A DNA stretch of 64,000 nucleotides from Hawksworthiomyces lignivorus (Eukaryota; Ascomycota; Sordariomycetes; Ophiostomatales; Ophiostomataceae), in assembly GCA_002917075.1 (NCBI GenBank), contig NTMA01000009.1:310001-374000 (forward strand), written 5' to 3'. A program made the position numbers and the translations under genes. The notes beneath the pieces were generated by a model that was given only the letters and a program-made list of their open reading frames with translations, was not told the DNA's origin and made no database searches. Below are positions 10,984-20,777 of the stretch, in pieces (positions within the stretch are counted from its first letter, which is position 1; each line of letters starts with the position of its first letter).

Positions 10984-12996
10984 CTAGAACATGAGGACTG
11001 TAGGTGGAATTGCGGCACCGTACATATGCACGTCAGTTGTCCAACCCTTTTCAATCCAGTAGACCCGCAAGCAAACATCAATAAACGCTGCTAGTAGCTG
11101 GGCACCTGTAACCGTACCGCCTTTGCACAACGGTACCTTGTATGTATTCGCCGCCGCTTCGTCGTTATCGTCGTTCTCCCGGTCCGGCTTCTCGCCGTCT
11201 GGTGTGTCCAGCAGCCGCTCTAACCCTATATCATCGATTTTCTCGCTATCGACTCGAAGAGAGCGGACAAGGAAGGCCTTCAATTTTAGCCCTGCAGCTT
11301 TGCCGACAAACTTGAGCAAGTCCGTGAAGAGTTTGGGGGATATTATAAGTGCCCAAACTAAGTCATCATGATTCCTACCTGAATCAAAGTTTTCAAGGGA
11401 CGAGACAGCCTTTGCCATGATACCCATGTCCTCGACACTAAAGTTGGTTCGCACGCTTTTGCGAAGTCGCTGCATTTCGTTGCAAAGATCGGCTCCCCAG
11501 TAGAGCTCCTCATAGCCGTTCCAGTCTTCAAGATTTGCCTTGAAGAATACTAAGTCTTTAGTTTTGAGCCCATCTTTAGCCTGAAAATAGGCGTCATTTA
11601 GATCAGCTCGAAGAAGTTTGGCTGGTGAGAAGTAAAAACCATGGGGTTTGACTCCGAGGACGGCAGATTTCATGACCACAAGAGTGTCCCGACTCATATA
11701 CATATCACCCAAGTTGTAAGGATAGAGCTCAGCATCGAGTTTGGTGATGTGTGTCGGGATCCGGTGGTACTCGAGAGTTTCAGAAAGCCTAAAACCACGA
11801 TGGGCAACAAGCTCACCATCGACAATGACTGATAGAAGGCCTGGGCAGGGCTCGATAACTTCTCTCTGGCTCCTTTTCCTCCTATTTTCTCTTGCTGCCG
11901 CTTCGAATATGTCGTCCACAAGTTCCGAACGTACTCCGGCCTTTTCTGGGGTCTTCGTTGGCTTCTTGTTGTTTCGGGGTGGTAGACCCCAAATTTTTTC
12001 AAGAATATCGTCTTCCGGCATAACCGTGGTCTCTAGTTCCTGAAGCACGTCGTTCATTGTATCGGAAGTCTCCGAGTTGCCAGATTGTTTCCCCGTCTTC
12101 TCATACCCGTCAACACTTTCATCCACAACCTCCACCCCTGCGTCAATGAGGAGGAAGTCCACGAAAGCATCCACATCGGTACCGCCAATAATACATAGCG
12201 ATTTTCTTCCCTCCTTCTCAACGCAGAAGCCTCCAATGGAATGACAAAGCTGTGGAATAATGGAGTCGCAGTTGAAAGGCAAATGGCTGCGATAGTGTTG
12301 ATGAAACTTGACATGGACCTGATCCAAGACGTTCGTCTTTCGGCGAAACTCTGCGACGCAGCATTCGAACCCATTCCGAAATTGGATGTAGCCAAGTGGA
12401 CCTTGCCACTGCACTGGGAGTGGCATTGGCGTCTTGAAAGACGGGCTTTCTTCACTAGACTGGAAACCCAGCATCGAACAAATTGCCACCAGGTCCTGTC
12501 CATTCCACCGCATGGGCACCATCCCGTTGACGAGCTCTGACTCAAACTGCATCTCATACATCGAACCTGATTCCGGCTCGATTCCGAGCGCCTGCAGGAA
12601 GGTAGCCCAACTTGCTCTTGGTAAAACCAGAGTTCTACCTCCCCCGGTATTATCAACAGACTTCTGAGTAAAGCCCTTCTCGAACCCAGAGGGATACGCA
12701 AAGCGGGGTCTCCATTTTTGGTTGAGGAGCTTCTCAAGTTTCACTGTCGGAGAGGATAGTGTGGTTTGCAACCCAAGAAGAGACGAAGACACTACTCTTG
12801 GCTTCCATGGCCCTAGGACTTGGTCGGACAATCCGTGCCGGTACTTCTGGTGTTGTGATAGTAGTTGTAGGGCAGCAGCGTAAACCGTGAACAAGGTCAC
12901 CAGCGCAGTCACCGCGGCGATAATGCCCGAGACCGCGGATACCCAATCAGTGAAACTTGGTCCGCCGCTTGCTCCAGCGGTAGTCGGAGAGGACAT
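10984..12996 (-). CDS. Membrane-anchored 'modin'-like fungal protein
   Basis: A single-exon gene of 670 residues. An N-terminal hydrophobic helix (about residues 19-42, SAVSGIIAAVTALVTLF onward) is followed by the LGPWK ... SLLGLQT ... LEKLLNQKW pattern. From memory, that pattern is typical of a large fungus-specific family often labelled 'modin', whose biochemical role is not established. The middle has an acidic, low-complexity linker (about 305-390, with PPRNNKKPTKTPEK) and the C-terminal third is globular (YPYNLGDMYMSRD, WNGYEELYWGADL). No catalytic motif is visible. It lies just downstream of the HET relic and is transcribed divergently from the triple AAA+ gene. Its codon use and GC are more even than those of the GC3-rich housekeeping genes nearby, which would fit accessory status. 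The reading frame is certain; the family assignment is moderate and the function unknown. Confidence 0.7.
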   Translation of the reverse strand: MSSPTTAGASGGPSFTDWVSAVSGIIAAVTALVTLFTVYAAALQLLSQHQKYRHGLSDQVLGPWKPRVVSSSLLGLQTTLSSPTVKLEKLLNQKWRPRFAYPSGFEKGFTQKSVDNTGGGRTLVLPRASWATFLQALGIEPESGSMYEMQFESELVNGMVPMRWNGQDLVAICSMLGFQSSEESPSFKTPMPLPVQWQGPLGYIQFRNGFECCVAEFRRKTNVLDQVHVKFHQHYRSHLPFNCDSIIPQLCHSIGGFCVEKEGRKSLCIIGGTDVDAFVDFLLIDAGVEVVDESVDGYEKTGKQSGNSETSDTMNDVLQELETTVMPEDDILEKIWGLPPRNNKKPTKTPEKAGVRSELVDDIFEAAARENRRKRSQREVIEPCPGLLSVIVDGELVAHRGFRLSETLEYHRIPTHITKLDAELYPYNLGDMYMSRDTLVVMKSAVLGVKPHGFYFSPAKLLRADLNDAYFQAKDGLKTKDLVFFKANLEDWNGYEELYWGADLCNEMQRLRKSVRTNFSVEDMGIMAKAVSSLENFDSGRNHDDLVWALIISPKLFTDLLKFVGKAAGLKLKAFLVRSLRVDSEKIDDIGLERLLDTPDGEKPDRENDDNDEAAANTYKVPLCKGGTVTGAQLLAAFIDVCLRVYWIEKGWTTDVHMYGAAIPPTVLMF

Positions 12997-14353
12997 TTCG
13001 GGCCCAGATGAGCGTGTTGACCAATTTTATACAGTTGATTACGTTGCAGATGACTTGAATGCAATATCACCAAATTGTGACCTCGATGATGTCGGATCTC
13101 TGGTGTCATGATTCAGTAAAGAAGGCTCATTTTCTGGCCAAGAAGCGACCGCCGTGAGATACTATAATATAGATTAAAATATACTTTCCTAGTTTCAAGC
13201 TATGGGTCGTATGTTTACGGATGCTCCTCTTGGTAGCAATTTAACGACAAGGAAAGTTGAACGAAGTCTCGAGGATAACTGAATCCAGGTTGGAGTCAGC
13301 CCAAGCCTGACAATGATAGACCTCTAATAAGACTAACAAAGGCAAAGTTGCAGTTGGCGCCTTTTTTTGCCGTAAATGGTCCTACTGGGTTAGATACTCA
13401 TCGGGACTTGTTCAGCAGAAGCGTGTAAAGGTACTTCGAGTAGACATATCATCACAGTACATACGGCAGAGTTGAAACCTTCACCTGCGACATGTCCGGC
13501 ACCGCCTCAGCCACCATTGGGGGTTAACACTGATGGTTTAGATTGAAAGTGCAATATAATGCAGAAAGTAGCTGTGCCATACGCCGTACAGGCTTTGAGA
13601 TTATGAAGCAATTGCCTAGGCAGCGAGAAATTTCCTTGACCACACTGCAGTGACTACCATGGGCCATAAGTGGCCCCGAGTAAGACAGGGCAAGGCTGAC
13701 GCAAAAATGTTTCTGATTGGAAAAGCCTTCCAAGTGTCTGGCAGAAAAGCCAGCAACTAAGCCACCACTCCGCCTCCCTCCCAGGCAGCTGCTTGCTCAG
13801 CCGCATCTGTATTCGACAACTCTAGCATACGGACGAATCACCAGAAGATTCACTTCTTCCGTTAAACACCGTTAAATGCTTTTTTTTTCAGGCAACATTC
13901 GCTGCGCCGTCACGTTAACAGTATGCTTAGTTTCGTTACGCGGCAAGAGTGGCTACATGAGAACGACGTAACATTTTCCCTTCTATGTGCCTTGGTAAAC
14001 CTTGAACCGGTGGAGACAGTTGCATCAAGCAGTCCATTTGGCTGAATTTGGGACTAGAAGGCTGAGGATCTAAGTACCCAATGACGTCAATGGCGTTCAC
14101 ATGTAAAGTTGGCGATATTTGGCGTTCGCTGAAGTCACACCGACTACAAAACCCTTCGTTAGCTCTTGATCAGTTGGCGACATGGGTCCGTGATGATCCC
14201 TCCACTGCTTGCAAAATAACTATGTTAGGCATCGCAACTGTATCCTAGTGCCAATAATATCGATTCAATTGACGTACGAGCATCGCAATCGGATCTGTCG
14301 TTGGGCTTAAGTGTTCGGCTGGGATAGCAACCAGTCCCTACGACACATCAACC
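12997..14353. promoter_or_regulatory. Divergent intergenic region, modin-like / AAA+ genes
   Basis: These 1357 bp separate the start codons of two genes transcribed away from each other, so both promoters must lie here. The sequence is of ordinary composition with a T run near 13880. I see no coding segment, no strong palindrome and no duplicated element that I would call an operator. Confidence 0.5.
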
Positions 14354-17300
14354 ATGTCGGCGTCTCCGGCTGGGACGACTTCTTCTGAGCCTTTATTGTG
14401 TTCAAAGTCTGAGTCAGCAACAGCTGCGACAACACCCGCGGCAACGCGGGGAGCAAACGTCGAAAAAACTGATTCGACCAAGAGCGTATTTGAGAACGAA
14501 GATCGGGGAACCGTCGAAGCCTCGGTTTGGCAAGATCTGAATGGGCTTGTAGGCTTGGAAAGCGTAAAGGAAAGATTTAGTGACTTGAAGAAAAGAGTGC
14601 AGACATACCAGAAACAAGGGGTTGATCTGCAGAAGGAACGCTTCCATGTCAAATTCGTTGGCAACTCTGGAACTGGTATGAACAACAGACTCCTCTAGTA
14701 ACAACTACGAAATTCTTGAAGTATGTGCTAAATCCGGTGTAGGAAAAACAACAATTGCACGACTTTATGCCCGTTTCTTGTACGCCATGGGCGTGATAAC
14801 TACAAACACTTTTACAGAGACATCGGGAACTCTGTTGGCTGCGAAGGGGTCTGTGAAGGTCGAAGAGATCTTGGAAGAAGGGGTTGTGTTCATTGATGAA
14901 GCCTACCAGCTTACAGCATCTCACCAGTCTGGTGGTCACCAGGTTTTAGACATCATCCAAAACATTATGGAGAATTCAATCGGGAATCTCGTCATCATTT
15001 TTGCTGGTTACACCAAGGACATGGAGATGTTCTCTGAACACAACAGCGGTCTCGACAGTCGGGTTCCTTATACTTTCCAGTTCGACGATTTTACTCGAGA
15101 CGAGCTGTACTCCATCCTCAGGAGAAAAATCAACCAAAAGTACAGCGCTCGCATGAAAATCGAGGCTCACAGAGATGACAATGACGAGTACAGCCGCTAC
15201 CTCCGAATCGTCACGGATAGACTCAGCCGAGGCAGGGGGAGCAGGGGCTTTGGCAACGCCCGCTCCGTCGAGAACCAGCTCGAGCGAATTGCGGGACGGC
15301 AGGCTCAACGCCTGGCGGCCATCCCTGAATCTGAACGAGACTATCAAGTCTTCACAAAAGAAGACCTGATCGGGCCGAGGCCTGCGGAAGCAAAGTTTCA
15401 AAGCAAAGCTTGGATCGAACTGAAAAACCTTATTGGCCTTCGAGATTTCAAGAAACATATCAAACTCATGATCGGTCTCAGTGATTTCAATTATCAAAGA
15501 GAAATAAGTGGACTTGAGCCAGAAAAATTCTCTCTGAATGGTGTCTTTGTCGGCAAACCGGGAACCGGGAAGACCACGGTTGCCAAATACTATGGCCGAA
15601 TTCTAGCTGACCTTGGCCTATTAAGCAACGGAGAAGGTAAGTGAAGAAAATTTGAATGCATCACCACGCACCGGATTCTGTCGCTAACTGCTTGTTCTAG
15701 TTGTGGTCAAAAACCCCTCCGATTTCATTGGAGAAGCTCTCGGTACATCCGAAGCGAAGACACGGACTATCTTGGCCTCAACCATCGGAAAGGTTTTGAT
15801 CATTGATGAAGCTTACGGGCTATGTTCACAGTCAATGAACAGTAGCAACTCCCAAGACACCTACAGGGCTGCGGTGCTCGACACTCTCGTGGCCGAGATA
15901 CAGGGTGAGCCGGGGGAAGACCGCTGCGTGCTACTCTTAGGATACGAGCGAGAGATGCAAGAGCTGTTTCGCAAAGGAAACCCGGGATTGCAGCGACGAT
16001 TCGCTTGCGATAAACCGTTTCGCTTCGAGGACTTTACTCTAGACCAGCTTATGGATATTTTGAAGTTGAAGCTCAGACAGCAACAACTCGAGGCGGATGA
16101 CCAGGCAATGGCTGTGGCAAAAGAGGTGTTGCTGCGGGAAAGCAAGCACCCCGAATTTCCGAATGCAGCCGCAGTGGAGATATGCCTGCAAGAAGGCAAG
16201 AAGAGACGCCAGACGAGACTCCAGAATAGCTCGGAGGATGGCGATGACTACAGTCTCAAACTGCTACCAGAAGATTTTGACCCGGACCACAAGCTTAAAG
16301 CGACTGGGTATACGGACTGCAAGTCGCTGCTGGATGGTATTGTAAGCGACAAGGTTATTTTACAGCTGGAAGACATTCAGCAGCAAGCCTTCATGGCCAA
16401 GCTCTCTGGTAACGGTAGCTTTAGTGATGTTGTTCCAACGAATTTCGTTTTTAAAGGCGGGCTAGGTGAGGAGACCCTGTTTTCGTTTTCCGAGTACCAT
16501 GATCGTGCTATGGCGCCGTTCATGCATTCTAACTGTAGACCACCAGGGACTGGCAAAACAGCTACCGCGCAGCACATGGGCATGATCTACTACAACTTGG
16601 GGTTCCTCAGCTCCAAAGAGGTTGTGGAATGCTCAGTCGCTGACTTTATCGCTGAGTACGTGGGCCAAACACGACCAAAGACGAAGGCTCAGCTCGATAA
16701 GGGCCTTGGCAAGGTCCTCCTCATCGACGACGCGCACCAGCTCTTGCATGGACATTACGCTCAAGAGGCCCTGGAAGAAATTCTATCCAGCCTGAACAGC
16801 GCCCGCTACTCCCGCAAGATGGTTATCATTTTGGCAGGTTACACTGAGGAGATGCATGTTTTGCTCAAAAGCGTCGGCATTTCGTCACTCTTCCCCAACG
16901 AAGTCAACTTTGAGGACTTAAACGAGGACGACTGCATCAACCTTCTCGGCAGAGAGTTGGCCAGCGTTGACGTATCGGCACCGTTTCTGAGCGACAAAAG
17001 CAGCGAAGCCTACCAGAAGCTCACTAGACTGTTCAAGGCTCTCCGTTTGGGACCGTTCTGGGGAAATGCGCATGATGTAAAAACGCTCGCGAAGAACATG
17101 AAGTCGCTTTTATTTAAGTCGTATTTCGAGGCGAACAAAGAATCTCTGCTTCAACGCAGGGAGATCACGCTTCCAAAGCTCCCAGAGCTTTCAGCGGAAC
17201 AGGCAGCAGCTTGCCTACGGCGGATGATAGTAGAACGAAAGAAAAGATGTACGTGTCCCCATAATACTGAGTCATCTACGGCCCCGAGCTCACCAGCATT

Positions 17301-17982
17301 GGAGTATCAATTCGCCCAAGCTGAAGAATTTGTGCTTGCGCCGGTCTTGCATATAACGATAGCGCCAGCCAATCCTTTCGAAGCCTTTAGTCCCTCACAG
17401 GCTACGAAATCGGGGCTCACGGTGACGTGGGGCCTTGATCAACGGTCTGGTGGAGACATTGGTGGGCGCAGTGCTTCCATGATGTTCCCAGCAATAGTGT
17501 CTCTCGCCGCAGTGCGCCCCTTGCTGCATACTTCAGAGGCGCTCACATACTATCGGTCGGTGGATGATCACAGGGTATTCGAAATTGATGACAACGATTT
17601 GCTCCCGGCAGAAGACCAGAGCTTAGAGGCTGCCAGTGATTCTGTTCTGAAGAACGAAGACCGAGGCGGTGACCGGACGGGAGAGCCGGCAACCGAAGAG
17701 CGCCACGCTCCAAGCCACCAAGAGGTCGACCTAGGCAAGATCTCGGTCGAGACAAAGGACGAAACCACCGAAGATCACGCGACTCGCTATCGGAGACTGA
17801 GACTGAAATACAACTTCACCGAAGTCCTCGAAGAAAGAACAAAGAGCGCACTTAGTGACTTAGGCGCCTGTCCCCAGGGCTACCCATGGAGACGCGATTT
17901 GGTGCGGCATGTGTGCGAGGGCGGCTGCCACTACGTGTACGACCCATATCTGCGTGAGTACATGGAGACGAACGGCTACTAA
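14354..17982 (+). CDS. Tandem triple AAA+ ATPase (CbbX/CfxQ type)
   Basis: The join 14354-14675, 14743-15636, 15701-16465 and 16547-17982 gives 1138 residues. Three AAA+ modules of the CbbX/CfxQ class follow an unstructured 60-residue N-terminus. Module 1 has P-loop GNSGTGKTT (about 103-111) and Walker B FIDEAYQL (155). Module 2 has GKPGTGKTT (377) and IIDEAYGL (437). Module 3 has GGLGTGKTA (about 660) and LIDDAHQL (717), where the usual catalytic Glu is Asp. Each is followed by an IIFAGY/LLLGY/IILAGY sensor-like strand. The last 40 residues carry a Cys/His pattern, CPQGYPW ... CEGGCHYV, which from memory recurs at the C-termini of fungal AAA+ and NLR-like proteins. Introns are 67, 64 and 81 nt. 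The third is divisible by three and open in frame, so it can be mistaken for coding; splicing is needed to restore the third P-loop. The substrate is unknown; bacterial and plastid relatives remodel Rubisco. Confidence 0.85.
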
Positions 17983-18852
17983 GCTGAATTGCAAACCTGA
18001 ATTATCTAGCGAGGCTGAATTGTTTGAGGACCTCATCCGGGGAAACTCAAGAGAAGCATAGCAGAAGTAAAACCTACATTTAAGATCCACACAAGCTTTT
18101 GACAGCTGTTGAGCCCGGAGTTGCTAGTAAATATCCCATTCGACAGAATTCTACTAGTCCTTACCATTTAATAAATGAAGTATACACATTGTAAATTTTA
18201 TACAACTTGAAAGAGATTCCCTTAAGAAGAAAATAGCGGCTAATACAAACGGGCCAGAAATGAGTGTGACAGCGTTTTTGACTTGACCAAAGAATATCGC
18301 ACTTTCAGAAGTAAAGCAGAGAACGAATCACACAACCCAGATTGTGAGGGCGCGCTGACATCATTCGCTAATGCAATTTGCGAGCCGCAGTCCGAAAAGC
18401 TGCACCGAGGAAAAGGACCTCGCAGGATGTTAGGGGCGTATCAAGGGCCTATGGAGTAAATGAAGCGTAATTAAGGAGTACTTGGCCGTGCATTGAGTAA
18501 TACAGAGTACATGATGAAGAGGTGACAATAATGAAGACGCCTTGCCAAACACCTGTGGCTGGTGGAAACATATCAAGCCACAGGCTTACGTTTCTAAAAG
18601 CGGAACGCAGACAAGCATGTCAAACAGGTGTGGCGCAGGAGAATCGCCTTACATACCAGCTCCTGGTTCGTATTAATCTTATTACGGAGACCTCGAACTA
18701 GCTGGGGCGCTGCTAAAGCTTCGAGGCTGAGGGAATCGATGTAAAAAAAGAAGCTGACGTGTTGTCGAGACGAAAATCGATCGAAGCCAAACTCGACTAT
18801 TGGCATCATCGTCCTCCTTTGAATTGCTGTCGTTGAACTAGAGTATCTCTCA
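17983..18852. other. Intergenic, AAA+ gene to kinase gene
   Basis: 870 bp between two plus-strand genes. It should contain the AAA+ 3' UTR and the kinase promoter. It has several A/T-rich stretches (18120-18240) and no supported coding segment or RNA gene. Confidence 0.5.
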
Positions 18853-20368
18853 ATGTCCGACGCGATCATCACCATGGCCAACACACTGCTCGATCTCTTC
18901 TACTCTATGGGGAGCTGCTTGTCATGCTTCCCGAGCACGCCGACGCTCAAGATCAACGGCCGCAGCTTTAAGATCCTGCGGCTGCTGGGTGAGGTAAGAA
19001 GAGAAGATGCTTTCCCCCCCCTCCTTTTCTGCCATACTGGTTTAATTGGAGGGCTCTATCGGCTGACATTCTATTTCCTCGTTCGGTTTTATTGCAGGGC
19101 GGCTTCTCCTACGTCTACCTCGTCCAGGATACCTCCAACGCCGAGATCTTCGCCTTGAAGAAGATCCGTTGCCCCTTTGGCGCCGAGTCCGTTTCCCAGG
19201 CCATGCGCGAGGTCGAGGCGTATCGCCTGTTCGCGCACGCCGAGGGCATCATCCACAGCATCGACTACAGCGTCGCGACCGAGCGGGGCGGCGGCGGCGG
19301 CATCGGCGACGGCGGCGGCGGCCCCGCCAAGACCGTCTACATCCTGCTGCCCTACTACCGCCGCGGCAACCTGCAGGACCTGATCAATGCGAACCTCGTC
19401 AACCACACCCAATTCCCCGAGCGCCACCTGATGCAGCTGTTCCTCGGCGTCTGCCGCGCCCTACGGGAGATGCACCACTACCGCGGCGCCGGAGTGGCCG
19501 GCGGCAGCGGCGGCTCCTCTAGCGAGCGCATGGAGGTCCCTGCGCGCCGCGGCGGCTCACCATCGGCTGGCCTGGGTGCGGCCCAGCAGCAGCAGCAGCA
19601 GCAGGCGGCGGCGGGCGCCGACGAGGAGTTCGAGTCGGAGCAGCAGCGGCCGCTCATGGCCGACGAGGAGCGCGTCGGCGGCAGCGGCAAGAGCTACGCG
19701 CACAGAGACATCAAGCCAGGTGCGCAAGCCCCCCCCCCTTTTTTTTTTGTTCCCTCTTTCTCCCCGCCCCCTTTTGATCCGTATCTCTCTGCTGACAGGC
19801 TCCTGAAACTGCAGGCAACATCATGATCGCCGACGACGGCGCCACGCCCATCCTCATGGACCTGGGCTCCATCGCCGACAGCCCGCTGGCCATCACGTCG
19901 CGCAGCCTGGCCATCGCCACGCAGGACATCGCCGCCGAGCACAGCACCATGTCGTACCGTGCGCCCGAGCTGTTCGACGTCAAGACGGGCTCCGTCGTCG
20001 ACACAAAGGTCGACATCTGGTCCCTCGGCGCCACCCTCTACGCCTGCCTCGTCGGCAAGTCTCCGTTTGAGATGCGCTCCGACGAGACCGGCGGCTCCCT
20101 CGCCATCTGCGTCCTCAGCGGCGACTGGCGCTTCCCCGACGAGGGACCCGGCGCCGCCGCCGCAAAGAAGCGCACCGGCACCGGCATGAGCGCCAGCGGT
20201 GCTGCGTCCGCTGCTGCTGCGCCCGCTGCCGCGAGCACGCCCATCAGCGAGCCGGTCCGCGAGGTCGTGCGGCGGTGCCTGCGTGTCGAGCCCGCCGAGC
20301 GGCCCGACATCGACGAGCTGATCGCCCTGGTAGAAGACACTCTGAGCAGGCTAGAGGATGACGCCTAG
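18853..20368 (+). CDS. ENV7: STK16/Env7-type serine/threonine kinase (NAK family)
   Basis: The join 18853-18993, 19098-19719 and 19815-20368 encodes 438 residues. An N-terminal Cys cluster (CLSCF, about residues 21-25) fits the acylation that anchors Env7 and STK16 to endomembranes (vacuole or Golgi). Kinase motifs in order are GEGGFSYVY (glycine loop), FALKKI (VAIK lysine), HRDIKPGN (catalytic loop, about 248), LMDLGS in place of DFG (as in STK16), SYRAPELF and DIWSLG. Between helix E and HRD there is an insert of about 70 residues rich in Gly, Ser and Gln (residues about 170-240), and a shorter Ala-rich insert follows the DWRFPDEG segment. Both are low complexity and probably loops. Introns are 104 and 95 nt; the second splits the Gly codon of KPGN. 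It converges with the alpha-mannosidase gene. In yeast this kinase restrains vacuole fusion; that role here is inferred. Confidence 0.92.
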
Positions 20369-20777
20369 GCGGGCGAAGGGGAAGCCGAGAAGGAGAGAGA
20401 CTGGCGTTTTGTACGATAGATTGCCTTGTGTTTTATTTCTGTTTTTGGCAGAGGGTTATTTTTTTTTTTCGTTTCCCCGATGGACTACAGAAGCCATGCA
20501 TCATACTTTCACGAGCGAGCTTAACGAACAGTATCTTTTTCATGCTTTCATTTTTCGAGCTTAAAAGATTCCCGAATTTTCCTAAAAGAATTGCCATCAA
20601 TTTGCTAATCTGTTAATCTGAGAGTGACGTCAACTGTCCACGTACTATAGACAAAAATGGAACTCGTATATGCAAGAAATATCCAGAACAGAACATTGTT
20701 AACAGGGCCACAATAAAGGGAGTTCAAAGACTCAGTATTTCTGTGGCTACTACTCGTGTCACCCCTGCCAAACTACA
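20369..20777. other. Convergent 3' spacer, kinase / alpha-mannosidase
   Basis: 409 bp holding both 3' UTRs. It has a T run at about 20460 and several A/T-rich candidate polyadenylation stretches. No gene is seen. Confidence 0.5.

Noticed and set aside
16466..16546. Reading the third AAA+ P-loop as continuous coding sequence with a 27-residue insert
   Set aside because: Good donor and acceptor sites flank it and splicing restores a perfect GxxGxGKT motif; the insert would break the ATP site.
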